Shown: in pieces, positions 26,374 through 34,826 of the stretch
Numbering within the stretch: position 1 is the first letter of the stretch
Layout: each line of letters starts with the position of its first letter
Source: Alphaproteobacteria bacterium
GTDB lineage: Bacteria > Pseudomonadota > Alphaproteobacteria > Elsterales > Elsteraceae
Direction: 5' to 3'
Assembly (NCBI GenBank): GCA_004292755.1
Contig: RDXE01000048.1
Coordinates: 1 to 49,696 of the forward strand
DNA length: 49,696 nucleotides
Made by a program: the position numbers and the translations under genes
The notes under the pieces: generated by a model
Database searches by the model: none
Told to the model about the DNA's origin: nothing
The model's input: only the letters and a program-made list of their open reading frames with translations

Positions 26374-27666
26374 ATGCGCGCGATCTTGTTAACCCTTTTC
26401 ACCACTGGCGGTTTGCAGGCGATCAATCTGATCGGCAGCATCCTGGCAGCCCGGTTGCTGCTGCCCGAAGGCCGAGGCGAATTCGCAGCTGCCATGCTGT
26501 GGCCAACCACGATCGCCTATCTGGTGGTGATCGGCTTGAACGACGCCGTGATGTTTTTCAGCGCCAATGGCCGCCTGCCTGCGCGGCGTGTGTTCGCCAA
26601 CGCGCTGTGGCTTGGCGTCGCGGTGTCGCTGATCGGCATCGGTCTGGGGTGGTGGGTGGCCCTGCCGCTTGCCTATGACGGCATGCGGTCGGAGGTGGTG
26701 GAGGCGGCCCGCCTGCTGCTGCTGATCATTCCCTGCCACATCCTGGGCATGGTGTTTCAAGAGATGTTGCGCGGGCATATGCGCCTGGGTGTGTGGAATG
26801 CCCTCCGCCTCAGCCTGGGGGGAGTGTATGTGCTCGCTGTGGCGGGGGTCTGGTTGCTGTTTGACATCGCAACCGTCACCAGCTTCGCCGTCGCGTGGTT
26901 GGTTGCCCACATCATCCCGACGCTGGTGGCGGCTGCCCTGTGTGTTGCCGCCGGGTGGGGTGGCTGGCGGCCGGATCGCCCGGCTTCCACCGAGTTGGTC
27001 AGCTATGGCTTGAAGATCCACACCTCCAACGTGGTGGGCATGATGAATGGCCGCGTTGACCAGATGCTGATCCAGCAGAATCTGGCTCCGGCAGCCCTTG
27101 GTCTCTACGTGGTCGCAGTCAATCTGGCGCAATTGACAGCCACCCTGGCCAACTCGGTTGCGATGATCGCGTTCCCGCGCGCCTGCGCGGCCGATGTCGA
27201 CAGCCGTCCTGCCGTGATCGGCCTTTATCTGCGCTTAACCCTTGGCTTGATGCTGGCGACCACTGGTGGCCTCGCGCTGTTGGCGCCCCTCGCCCTTAGC
27301 CTGCTGTGGGGGCCGGCCTTCGCCGAAGCGTCGGACCTTGTGCGGGTGCTGCTGCTGGGGGTGATACCCCTGGCGTTGAAGGACTTCGCAGTGCTGACCT
27401 TCAAGGCCTATGACCGCGCCCTCGCGCTCAACCAAGCCGAAGTGGCAAGCCTGATTCTGAACGGTGTGCTGTTGTGGTGGCTGGTACCAGCCCATGGCCT
27501 GATGGGGGCCGCGATTGCCTATGTGGTGACCCGCTGGGCCGCCGCCCTCTATCTGGGCTGGCTGGTCCGCTCCACGCTGGGCCTCAGCCTATCCGCCCTG
27601 CTGCGCCCAACCCGCGCCGACTGGCATCGCCTCACCGCTGGCCTCGCCACATTGCGCCAGCGATAG
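26374..27666 (+). CDS. Flippase-like membrane protein (polysaccharide export, MATE/Wzx-type fold)
   Basis: A 430-residue polytopic protein with about 12 hydrophobic helices, starting at the membrane segment LLTLFTTGGLQAINLIGS. Its layout resembles oligosaccharide flippases (Wzx/MVF). No glycosyltransferases, polymerase or other assembly genes are adjacent, so the cargo is unknown. No clear ribosome site precedes ATG 26374; the reading frame is open further upstream, and the start was chosen because the first membrane segment follows at once. The gene after it is a short exported YHYH protein. Confidence 0.78.
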   Translation: MRAILLTLFTTGGLQAINLIGSILAARLLLPEGRGEFAAAMLWPTTIAYLVVIGLNDAVMFFSANGRLPARRVFANALWLGVAVSLIGIGLGWWVALPLAYDGMRSEVVEAARLLLLIIPCHILGMVFQEMLRGHMRLGVWNALRLSLGGVYVLAVAGVWLLFDIATVTSFAVAWLVAHIIPTLVAAALCVAAGWGGWRPDRPASTELVSYGLKIHTSNVVGMMNGRVDQMLIQQNLAPAALGLYVVAVNLAQLTATLANSVAMIAFPRACAADVDSRPAVIGLYLRLTLGLMLATTGGLALLAPLALSLLWGPAFAEASDLVRVLLLGVIPLALKDFAVLTFKAYDRALALNQAEVASLILNGVLLWWLVPAHGLMGAAIAYVVTRWAAALYLGWLVRSTLGLSLSALLRPTRADWHRLTAGLATLRQR

Positions 27667-27725
27667 GCTTGGGGATGCGGCATGACCTTGGTCCGTATCG
27701 CCTGTATCAACTGGGGGAGAGTGCG

Positions 27726-28592
27726 ATGGCAGCGCAAGGGATCGCCGTTGGGTTTGGGATCGCAGTGGCGGCACTGTCGCTGGCAGCCAGCGCCCATCCG
27801 CAATTGACCGCCGCCCCGCTGCCGTTGGGCGATGGGAAAATCAGTCGTGAGCCAGTCGCGGGGTCGGTGGTGGCGTGCAATGCGCGCTTTCCCGGTGGTG
27901 GTGGCGCCCATCGTACTGGCACCTGGGTGCGCGATGGATTTTGGTACCCTGCGGAGAAGCCGACTGTTCAAGGGGCGGACACATGGTCACCCGAACTTGC
28001 GATCCGGCGCGAGGGGCCGTGGCGCGTGATCCGCACCAATGGTCTGCCCGCCCATGCAACCGGTCACTTCCCGATCACGCCCGGCACCCCTGCCTTCGCC
28101 TATGACCGCAATCCCAATCGCTTGCAGGCACGGGAGGTTGAGCTGCGCCTGCCTGCCGACCCGGTGATCACCGATACCGCCAACTGCGTGCCGATGGGAC
28201 TGATTGGGGTGACAGTCACTGGTGTTGCCTTGTTCAACGCCTTCGATCTGCATGGGCGCGATGCGGCCGCCTATGAGATTCAAGACGTCTGCGCGGGCCA
28301 TCCGGAACGCTCAGGCCGCTACCATTATCACACTTGGTCGCCTTGCATGGTGCCCGCCAATCATCCTGCCGATGCACCAGTTGGCTGGATGATTGACGGT
28401 GTCCCGATTCTGGGACCGCGTTTCGCGGATGGCAGGCTGGTGACCAACGCTGATCTGGATGCTTGTCATGGCCGCCATGGCCCCGTGCTCGTCGATGGGC
28501 GGGTGGAAGAGCGCTACCACTATCGCTTCACAGCGGAGTATCCCTACACGGTTGGCTGCTTCCGTGGCGCCCCACCCGCGGCCCAACGTTAA
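27726..28592 (+). CDS. Secreted YHYH-domain protein
   Basis: A 288-residue exported protein with a signal peptide (residues 1-23, ending ASAHP). It contains the YHYH domain marks: RYHYHTWSPC, GWMIDGVPILG and RYHYRFTAEYPY. Six or more cysteines (for example in VVACNARF, TANCVPMG, VCAGHP, SPCMV, VGCF) suggest disulfides. The domain occurs in many environmental bacteria without assigned activity. A metal site built from the histidine pairs is an inference. ATG 27726 follows GGGGGAGAG. It lies 60 bases after the flippase and may share its transcript. Confidence 0.82.
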   Translation: MAAQGIAVGFGIAVAALSLAASAHPQLTAAPLPLGDGKISREPVAGSVVACNARFPGGGGAHRTGTWVRDGFWYPAEKPTVQGADTWSPELAIRREGPWRVIRTNGLPAHATGHFPITPGTPAFAYDRNPNRLQAREVELRLPADPVITDTANCVPMGLIGVTVTGVALFNAFDLHGRDAAAYEIQDVCAGHPERSGRYHYHTWSPCMVPANHPADAPVGWMIDGVPILGPRFADGRLVTNADLDACHGRHGPVLVDGRVEERYHYRFTAEYPYTVGCFRGAPPAAQR

Positions 28593-28637
28593 TCCGCGAC
28601 GGCAGGCCAAGCACCAGCCGCCCGTGGCCTTGCTGCC

Positions 28638-29804
28638 TCACCCAAAGCTGGGCGGGTCCTGGCGGAACGGGCTGCCGTCGCTGAGGGCTGCTTGTTCGGC
28701 TGCCACGTAGGCGCGCTCTTTGATCAGGTAGGTTGCAACCGCCTGGCGGAATCCAGGGTCGAGCAGCCAGTGCAGCGAGCGCGTTTCTGTTGGCAGATAG
28801 CCGCGTGCCAGCTTGTGCTCCCCCTGAGCACCGGCTTCCACTCGAGCAAGGCCGCGTTCGATGGCGAACTCGATGGCTTGGTAGTAGCAGCACTCGAAAT
28901 GCAGAAATGGCCGGTGCTCGAGTGCACCCCAATTGCGGCCATAAAGCGCATCGGCGCCAATCAAGTTGAGCGCACCAGCGATCGGGCGCCCGCGATCCTC
29001 CGCCAGCACCAACAGCACGCGGTCGGCCATCCGCTCGCTCAAGTGAGAGAAGAACGCACGCGTCAGATAGGGTTGACCCCATTTCCGGTCTGAGGTGGAG
29101 CGGTAGCAACGATAGAACGCGTCCCAATGGCGTTCTTCAATGGCAGGTCCAGTCAGGCGGAGGATGGTCAAACCGCTGTCCTGTGCCTCGCGCCGTTCTT
29201 TGCGAATGCTTTTGCGCTTGCGGCTGGCAAGATCGATCAGAAAATCCTCAAAGCTGCGATAACCGCGGTTCTCCCAATGGAATTGATAGCCTGTGCGCAC
29301 CAACCAGCCATGGGGGGCGAGCGCAGTTGCCGTCGCCGCCGGGGCGAAGGTCATGTGGATTGAGGAGACAGCCATCCGCTCGGCTATCTCCACCAGACCG
29401 CGGGCCAGACGGCGGGGCATGTCCTCATCAACGCCGGGCAGCATCAACAGCCGTGGCCCCGGCACTGGAGTAAAGGGCACTGCCACCTGCAGCTTGGGAT
29501 AATAGCGCCCACCCGCCCGTCGATAGGCATCGGCCCAGGCGTGGTCAAACACATACTCGCCATAGGAATGCAGCTTGGCGTAGGCGGGGATGGCTGCCAC
29601 CATCCGCTCGCCCTGCCAGGCGGTGATTGGCCGCGGCAGCCACCCCGTCTCATCGCCAACGGACTGGCTGTCCTCAAGCGCGGACAGAAAGCCATGGCTG
29701 ACGAAGGGGTTATCGTCACCGGCACAGGCGTCCCATAGGGCCGCCGGAATCTCCGAAACGGTTGCGGTCTGCTTCAGGATCAGCGGATCGCCGCCGTCGG
29801 CCAT
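28638..29804 (-). CDS. FemAB-like GNAT-type acyltransferase (DUF482 / peptidogalycan biosynthesis family)
   Basis: A 388-residue cytoplasmic protein with the double GNAT layout of the PF04339 family. Typical segments are WLPRPITAWQGERMVAAIPAY, the EYVFDHAWADAY stretch, PYLTRAFFSHL and the late ALYGRNWGALE...LHFECCYYQAIE-type region. The family is annotated as peptidoglycan- or glycan-related acyltransferase, but no reaction has been firmly shown to my knowledge. ATG 29804 is chosen because it gives the usual start; a longer opening would overlap ridA. It is downstream of ridA on the same strand with a four-base gap, so the two probably form an operon. Confidence 0.82.
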   Translation of the reverse strand: MADGGDPLILKQTATVSEIPAALWDACAGDDNPFVSHGFLSALEDSQSVGDETGWLPRPITAWQGERMVAAIPAYAKLHSYGEYVFDHAWADAYRRAGGRYYPKLQVAVPFTPVPGPRLLMLPGVDEDMPRRLARGLVEIAERMAVSSIHMTFAPAATATALAPHGWLVRTGYQFHWENRGYRSFEDFLIDLASRKRKSIRKERREAQDSGLTILRLTGPAIEERHWDAFYRCYRSTSDRKWGQPYLTRAFFSHLSERMADRVLLVLAEDRGRPIAGALNLIGADALYGRNWGALEHRPFLHFECCYYQAIEFAIERGLARVEAGAQGEHKLARGYLPTETRSLHWLLDPGFRQAVATYLIKERAYVAAEQAALSDGSPFRQDPPSFG

Positions 29805-29808
29805 CGCC

Positions 29809-30273
29809 TCACTCGATCTCGAAGATCGCTTCGACTTCAACTGCCACGCCGAATGGCAGTGAGCCTGCCCCGACAGCTGAGCGTGCGTGGCGTCCCCGTT
29901 CGCCCAACACGGCAACCAGCAGGTCTGACGCACCGTTGATCACGGCAGGATGCTCCCCAAACTCAGGCGTGGCATTCACGAAGCCCAGCACCTTGACGCA
30001 CCGGCGCACCCGATCCAGATCGCCAATCGCCGCCTTCACTTGTGCCAAAATGTTTAAGGCACACAGCTTGGCCGCCTCCTGCGCCGTCGCGACATCCATG
30101 GTGGCGCCAACCTTGCCGACAAACAGGCGCTGTCCATCCTTCACCGGCACCTGCCCTGCTGTGAACAGCAGCGATCCGGTGATCACTGTCGGCACATAGC
30201 TGGCGGCGGGTGCTGGTGCCGATGGCAACTCCAATCCCAATTCTTGCAACCGTGCCTCAGTCATCCCTGCCAT
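29809..30273 (-). CDS. RidA/YjgF-family protein (reactive imine deaminase)
   Basis: A 154-residue protein of the RidA family, which speeds release of ammonia from reactive enamine/imine intermediates. Family parts are the beginning RLQELGLELP, LLFTAGQVPV, the DRVRRCVKVLGFVNATPEF stretch and SLPFGVAVEVEAIFE. The conserved Arg of true RidA proteins appears to be represented near RHARSAVGA. This is the longer YjgF subgroup common in alphaproteobacteria. The start 30273 has AAGGGGG upstream. It is followed by the FemAB-like gene. Confidence 0.9.
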   Translation of the reverse strand: MAGMTEARLQELGLELPSAPAPAASYVPTVITGSLLFTAGQVPVKDGQRLFVGKVGATMDVATAQEAAKLCALNILAQVKAAIGDLDRVRRCVKVLGFVNATPEFGEHPAVINGASDLLVAVLGERGRHARSAVGAGSLPFGVAVEVEAIFEIE

Positions 30274-30357
30274 CGGTGGCCCCCTTGAACCCGTCGCCCC
30301 CTGCGACGCGCTGCCACGCTACCTGCTTCGCTGCAAAATCGGAAGCAGCCTTGCCGC

Positions 30358-30371
30358 GTGCGCATGCGCAC
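30358..30371. repeat. Perfect 14-base palindrome upstream of tatA
   Basis: GTGCGCATGCGCAC reads the same on both strands and lies 112 bases before tatA, between the divergent ridA and tatA starts. It could be a regulator site or a stem in a leader. A single copy in this window gives no further support. Confidence 0.35.
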
Positions 30372-30482
30372 ACGCTCAACGCTCGGTCAGCAACACTTAC
30401 TCTGGCGGGTTGCCTTTCTAGCCGGGGTGGCGTTTAACTTGCCCGCAACGGCCAGCGGCGCTGGCGGACTGGGAGTAAGACG

Positions 30483-30671
30483 ATGGGCAGTTTCAGCCTG
30501 ATGCACTGGCTGGTCGTCCTGGCGATCGTGGTGGTGCTGTTTGGGGCCGGTAAAATCCCGCGCCTGATGGGTGATCTCGCCCAGGGGATCACGGCCTTCC
30601 GCAAAGGCATGAAAGACACTGATCAGGCCGAGGCACCAAAACCGGTCGAGACCCAGCAGCCAAAAGCCTAG
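30483..30671 (+). CDS. tatA: Twin-arginine translocase subunit TatA
   Basis: A 62-residue inner-membrane protein: one membrane helix (residues 6-21) followed by the TatA signature [17 protein letters not shown] and an acidic tail ([13 protein letters not shown]). TatA forms the pore-like assembly of the Tat export system for folded proteins. It starts at ATG 30483 behind GGGAGTAAGACG. tatB and tatC are not present beside it, so either they lie elsewhere or this is an extra copy. Its stop overlaps the flavoprotein start by one base. Confidence 0.92.
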   Translation: MGSFSLMHWLVVLAIVVVLFGAGKIPRLMGDLAQGITAFRKGMKDTDQAEAPKPVETQQPKA

Positions 30672-32110
30672 TGGTCGATCCGACCGCCCACTCCAGCGCT
30701 GGTCGGCTGGTGCTGGAGGGTGATGGTGCCGACACCGCATCGACTGATGCCCACGCCCCGGTACTGATCATTGGTGCCGGTGCCTGTGGACTGGTCGCCG
30801 CCCTCGCTGCGACTGATGCTGGAGCCGACGTGGTGGTGTTGGAGCGGGATGCGACGCCCGCAGGCTCCACGGCACTCTCGTCAGGGTTCATTCCGGCAGC
30901 CGGCACCCGCCAACAGGCGGCCGCCGGCGTGGTGGACACACCCCAAGCCTTTGCTGCCGACATTCAGGCCAAAGCCAAAGGGCGGGCCAACCCAGCGATT
31001 GTCGCCACTGTTGCTGCGGTCGCTGCGCCAACGCTTGCGTGGCTGGAAGATCAGCACGGCTTGCAGTTCGAGTTGCTACAAGGCTTCCTCTACCCTGGCC
31101 ATGGGTTGGAGCGGATGCACGCAGTGCCAGAGCGCACGGGTGCTGGCCTGATCGCACGGTTGGAGCGGGCGGCAACAGCCGCGGGGATCACCATCCTGCC
31201 CAACGCAACAGTCAGCGCCTTGCGCCACCGCGCCGATGGCCGGATCACCGCTGTTGAGGTCACCCGCCCCTCCGGTGCGGTGGAGCGGATTGGTTGCGAT
31301 CGCTTGATCCTGGCCTGCAACGGCTATGGCGGCAATCCGGAGCTGGTCGCCCGCTGGCTGCCAGAGATGCGCACCGCGCTCTATGCCGGGCATACCGGCA
31401 ATCGCGGCGATGCCGTGCTGTGGGGCCTGGGGCTTGGCGCGGCAACGGGCGACTTGAGCGGCTATCAAGGCCATGGCTCGCTGGCCCATCCCCATGGCCT
31501 ATTGATCACTTGGGCGCTGATGACGGAAGGCGGCATTCAGGTCAATCGCTGGGGCGAACGGTTCTCCAACGAACACCAGGGGTATTCCGAGGCGGCAACG
31601 TCAGTCTTGGCGCAACCCGATGGCGTTGCCATCGCCGTGTTCGACCATCGGCTGCTTGCCTTCGCCCGCCAGTTTGAGGATTTCCGCCAGGCCGAGGCGC
31701 TGGGCGCCATCCGCGGTGGCGGCTCGCTGGCGGAACTGGCAACGGCCTTCGACCTGCCGTTGGAGCGTCTTGCCGCCACGCTGCAGGACAGCGCCGCCGC
31801 CGCCGCTGGCGCACCCGACCGGTTTGGGCGCGACTTCACCACCCGCCCAGCCCTGGCACCGCCCTATTTTGGCATCCGCGTCACTGGCGCCCTGTTCCAC
31901 ACCCAGGGCGGACTGGAGATCGATGCGACGGCGCGGGTGCTGCGCCCCGATGGCTCCCGCCTGCCAAACCTCTGGGCCGGTGGAGGTGCCGCACGCGGCG
32001 TGTCTGGGCCAGCAGTGGATGGCTATCTGTCCGGCAACGGACTGTTGACTGCGGTCACACTGGGCCGGATCGCTGGACTGGCGGCGGCACAGTCTGCGTC
32101 AGATCCGTAG
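30671..32110 (+). CDS. FAD-dependent oxidoreductase (fumarate reductase/ketosteroid dehydrogenase-like)
   Basis: A 479-residue flavoprotein. The N-terminal dinucleotide-binding loop is IIGAGACGLVAA (about residues 33-44), then the GSTALSSGFIPAAG loop and, at the C-terminus, LPNLWAGGGAARGVSGP with GYLSGNGLLTAVTLGRIAG. This is the fumarate-reductase flavoprotein/FAD_binding_2 family. The substrate is unknown. No Tat signal (RR motif) or signal peptide is seen in this start, so the tatA link looks like an operon rather than a cargo relation. The GTG start at 30671 overlaps the tatA stop by one base. No clear ribosome site supports it, so an internal start is possible. Confidence 0.82.
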   Translation: MVDPTAHSSAGRLVLEGDGADTASTDAHAPVLIIGAGACGLVAALAATDAGADVVVLERDATPAGSTALSSGFIPAAGTRQQAAAGVVDTPQAFAADIQAKAKGRANPAIVATVAAVAAPTLAWLEDQHGLQFELLQGFLYPGHGLERMHAVPERTGAGLIARLERAATAAGITILPNATVSALRHRADGRITAVEVTRPSGAVERIGCDRLILACNGYGGNPELVARWLPEMRTALYAGHTGNRGDAVLWGLGLGAATGDLSGYQGHGSLAHPHGLLITWALMTEGGIQVNRWGERFSNEHQGYSEAATSVLAQPDGVAIAVFDHRLLAFARQFEDFRQAEALGAIRGGGSLAELATAFDLPLERLAATLQDSAAAAAGAPDRFGRDFTTRPALAPPYFGIRVTGALFHTQGGLEIDATARVLRPDGSRLPNLWAGGGAARGVSGPAVDGYLSGNGLLTAVTLGRIAGLAAAQSASDP

Positions 32111-32116
32111 ATTTAT

Positions 32117-32145
32117 TTGACACCAACCCTGTTTCATTGAATACT
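32117..32145 (+). promoter_or_regulatory. Promoter of the lytic transglycosylase gene
   Basis: TTGACA (32117-32122), a 17-base spacer and AATACT (32140-32145) form a near-consensus sigma-70 promoter right after the flavoprotein stop. Transcription would start near 32152, giving a leader of about 140 bases with a stem ACCCGGC (32199-32205) / GCCGGGT (32213-32219) and further G/C-rich inverted pieces. Confidence 0.55.
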
Positions 32146-32291
32146 CCCCCTGTCGAGCACGTGTTTACTCGGCAGTATTTTCCGATGATGCAGTCTTTAC
32201 CCGGCGGTTTTTGCCGGGTAGGGTCCCCACCGGGAAAAACCTGCCGGGCGACGTGGCATCGAATACCGTCCTTGTTCGAGAGAGTTGCCCC

Positions 32292-33251
32292 ATGGCCCGT
32301 CCTTCACCATCCAGTCTCGCGCCGCAGCAGTCGCAGCGGGTTGCCGGGTATGAGATCGATGGCTCGGTTCTGCAGGGCATTCGCAAAGCAGCGGCGAAAA
32401 CCGGTGTCGATTTCGGTTACCTGATGGCGCAGGCCGCCCAGGAAAGCTCCTTCCAGCCGGAAGCGCGGGCTGGCACCTCCTCTGCCACTGGGCTCTATCA
32501 GTTCCTCGACAGTACTTGGCTGCAGATGGTGCGGCAGCACGGCAGTAAATACGGCTTAGGCGATCTGGCGCAGCAAATCCGGGCCGATGGGCGGGTTGCT
32601 GATCCAACAGTGCGCCAGCAAATCCTGAACCTGCGGCGCGACCCGCATCTGTCTGCCGTCCTCGGGGCGGAGTTTGCACTGGGCAACAAAGCCCATCTGG
32701 AGCAGGCGCTGGACCGTCGCGCCACATCGGCCGATCTCTATCTGGCCCACTTCCTAGGGGCTGGTGGCGCCACCCGGTTCCTGCGCGCGGTGGAGCAGAA
32801 CGGCAATACGCCTGCGGCGGCGCTGCTACCCGATGCCGCGCAAGCCAATCGCGCGGTGTTCTATGATCGCGAGACTGGCCGCCCGCGCACCGTGCGGGAG
32901 GTCTATGACCGGTTTGCCCGCTCCATTGACGCCAAGTCGACCCAGTTTGCGGCACTGGCTGAGTCGCCGGGGCAGTCCAGCGGCGCGCCGCGCTCACCGT
33001 CGGTGGTGCGCCTGGGGTCAGTTACCGGGGCGCCGCTGGCCGTGCCACCCGGTGGCGGGTTGTCTGGCGATGGGAACGATGCCGCAGGTCCGACTGGTGC
33101 CTTCCTGTCGATCCTCGCCCTGGCCGCTCTGGATGGGTTTGGCAGCGAGGAAATGAAACGCGCCCTGGGGCTTGATGGCTACAACATCAATGGCTCAAAG
33201 GACGACGACAAGGAAAAAGAAAAGCAGAAGCCAGTCGATAAGCTGGTCTAG
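32292..33251 (+). CDS. Soluble lytic transglycosylase-like protein (SLT domain), no signal peptide
   Basis: A 319-residue protein with a transglycosylase SLT-type domain: catalytic Glu E51 in QAAQESSFQP and GLYQFLDSTW. Such domains cut peptidoglycan glycan strands. The rest (about 75-220) has helical repeats, including the ADLYLAHFLGAGGATRFL stretch common to these proteins in Rhodospirillales. After residue 220 comes a disordered linker and a charged C-terminus with KDDDKEKEKQK. No signal peptide is visible, so it may be exported with the flagellar machinery or act inside a macromolecular complex. ATG 32292 has only a weak ribosome site (GAGAG). Confidence 0.85.
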   Translation: MARPSPSSLAPQQSQRVAGYEIDGSVLQGIRKAAAKTGVDFGYLMAQAAQESSFQPEARAGTSSATGLYQFLDSTWLQMVRQHGSKYGLGDLAQQIRADGRVADPTVRQQILNLRRDPHLSAVLGAEFALGNKAHLEQALDRRATSADLYLAHFLGAGGATRFLRAVEQNGNTPAAALLPDAAQANRAVFYDRETGRPRTVREVYDRFARSIDAKSTQFAALAESPGQSSGAPRSPSVVRLGSVTGAPLAVPPGGGLSGDGNDAAGPTGAFLSILALAALDGFGSEEMKRALGLDGYNINGSKDDDKEKEKQKPVDKLV

Positions 33252-33324
33252 CCCCGCCCCATCCACTGGTCGGGTCATCTCCAGTTGGCGCGAGCAGCCA
33301 GCTGGGCAGGGGTTGAAAACGGAA

Positions 33325-33364
33325 AACGCCGCCGACAAGGGGGAGGCCCTTGTCTGGCGGCGTT
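33325..33364 (+). terminator. Likely terminator after the lytic transglycosylase gene
   Basis: Bases 33325-33364 form a long hairpin: AACGCCGCC then GACAAGGG, a GGAGG loop, CCCTTGTC, one unpaired T and GGCGGCGTT. The pairing is 17 bases with one bulge. No strong T-run follows, so Rho or the stem alone may act. Confidence 0.6.
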
Positions 33365-33430
33365 GTCAGTTTCAGCGTGATGGACCGGCGAGGGTCAGAG
33401 GCGAACGACTGATTTCAGCGCTGGGCATTG

Positions 33431-33458
33431 GCCGGTGCCTCACAGCTGAGGCACCGGC
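33431..33458 (-). terminator. Likely terminator of carD
   Basis: GCCGGTGCCTCA (33431-33442) and TGAGGCACCGGC (33447-33458) form a perfect 12-base stem with a four-base loop. It begins 12 bases beyond the carD stop codon on the minus strand. Confidence 0.6.
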
Positions 33459-33469
33459 GCATCCCGGCG

Positions 33470-33970
33470 TTACGCCGCCTGAAGAATTTCTTCCAGTTTC
33501 TTGGTCGCAGACTCTTCGTCGATCTGTTCGACGGCGGACAGCTCGCGCACCAACCGGTCCAACGCCGCTTGGTAGATTTGACGCTCGCTGTATGACTGAT
33601 CGGCCTGTCCGGTTGCCCGGTGCAGGTCGCGCACAACCTCAGCGATGGAGGCGGGGTCACCGCTGTTGATTTTGGCCTCGTATTCCTGCGCGCGGCGCGA
33701 CCACATGGCCCGCTTCACACGGCTTTTGCCCTTCAGCTTCGCCAGGGCATCCGACATTTGCGCCGGGCTGGACAGCCGACGGAGACCCGCGGATTGGGCC
33801 TTTTTGACCGGCAGACGCAATGTCATCCGGTCTTTCTCAAAGGTGATCACGAACACTTGGAGTTCGTAGCCAGAAATCGACTGTGTCTCGATTGCCTGGA
33901 TTTTGCCGACACCGTGAGACGGGTAGACGACATGATCACCAGCATTGAATTCAGGATTGTCCTTCGGCAT
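33470..33970 (-). CDS. carD: CarD-family transcriptional regulator
   Basis: A 166-residue protein. The N-terminal RNA-polymerase-binding CarD_CdnL_TRCF domain spans residues 1-70 (FNAGDHVVYPSHGVGKI). A helical C-terminal DNA-binding domain follows (RAMWSRRAQEYEAKI onwards). CarD-type proteins contact the RNAP beta subunit and stabilise open complexes, and are usually essential. ATG 33970 is chosen because GGGAAGG lies five bases upstream; a longer frame reaching 34168 has no site. A ferredoxin gene lies upstream on the same strand, 361 bases away. Confidence 0.94.
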   Translation of the reverse strand: MPKDNPEFNAGDHVVYPSHGVGKIQAIETQSISGYELQVFVITFEKDRMTLRLPVKKAQSAGLRRLSSPAQMSDALAKLKGKSRVKRAMWSRRAQEYEAKINSGDPASIAEVVRDLHRATGQADQSYSERQIYQAALDRLVRELSAVEQIDEESATKKLEEILQAA

Positions 33971-34331
33971 GGGCCTTCCCATCCAATGACGCACGCAGAG
34001 GTACCGCAACGAAATCCCTTCTCTCCCAAACCTGCCTGATTGGGGAGCGATGGACCTGCAACGGTGTCGGATCAGGGGCGCCCTGCTGCCGTGATGGCAC
34101 CAGGGAGAAGTCCGTGCGCACGAGACCTCGTAGTCGTCCCTCAAACCGTCAGGTGTGCAACATATCACACATGGTAGGGGGGTGGTAGACGAATCTGCTG
34201 AGTTTGGAGTCGCCCCGAGTCCTCTCAGGTTCGGGCGACTCTAATTCGCGCGCTGTCGGGCAGTCGGATGGTCGCAGAGTGAGTCAAGACACACGACAAA
34301 GAGTCAAGGCTGGCATGCAAGAACTGCGTGA
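33971..34331. other. Intergenic region between carD and the ferredoxin gene (361 bases)
   Basis: No convincing gene is seen. It holds a hairpin GAGTCGCCC (34207-34215) / GGGCGACTC (34233-34241) that could terminate the ferredoxin transcript. Near the carD start side there is an imperfect inverted repeat GTGTG-N8-CACAC (34153-34170), possibly a regulator site, and a carD promoter probably lies close to it. Confidence 0.5.
34207..34241 (-). terminator. Hairpin downstream of the ferredoxin gene
   Basis: GAGTCGCCC pairs with GGGCGACTC, with two more pairs continued inside past one bulged C. It starts about 90 bases after the ferredoxin stop on the minus strand and lacks a clear T-run. Confidence 0.4.
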
Positions 34332-34670
34332 TCAGTCAGGAGTTCCCGGATTGGAGGAGAAGTGATCCTTCAGCTTATTGGGAACGCCTTTCCATTCATC
34401 TGCATCAGCTGGTGGCGTTCCTTTGCGCGTGATGTTCGGCCACTGGGTCGAATAGTCCCGATTCAACTGCAAAAATGCCTCACCCTGAGGGTCGCTATCG
34501 GGCAAGATCGCTTCGGCAGGGCACTCTGGCTCACACACACCACAATCGATGCACTCGTCCGGGTGGATCACCAGCATGTTCTCGCCAACATAGAAGCAAT
34601 CGACGGGGCAAACCTCGACGCAGTCCATATACTTGCAGCGGATGCAGGACTCGGTGACAACGTAGGGCAT
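34332..34670 (-). CDS. fdxA: Seven-iron ferredoxin FdxA ([3Fe-4S][4Fe-4S])
   Basis: A 112-residue ferredoxin of the Azotobacter FdI type, an electron carrier in the cytoplasm. Cysteines C9, C17 and C50 would bind the [3Fe-4S] cluster, and C21, C40, C43 and C46 the [4Fe-4S] cluster, at the same spacing as in the family with an offset of one. The C-terminal extension [21 protein letters not shown] is typical. It starts at ATG 34670 after AGGAGAGAG. It stands alone. The neighbour is divergent, a DUF938 protein 157 bases away. Confidence 0.95.
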   Translation of the reverse strand: MPYVVTESCIRCKYMDCVEVCPVDCFYVGENMLVIHPDECIDCGVCEPECPAEAILPDSDPQGEAFLQLNRDYSTQWPNITRKGTPPADADEWKGVPNKLKDHFSSNPGTPD

Positions 34671-34826
34671 CGATCTCTCTCCTTACACAGCGTCGGGTCT
34701 TTGCCGATGCCGCTTTCCTCACGCCGACTGGGCCTTGGCCCAAACGGCGGTATCGGATATCACGGCCACCTTGCCAGCGGCAATGTGCAGGCCCGCCGCG
34801 GTGCCATGCCGTGAGGAGCACGCCGG

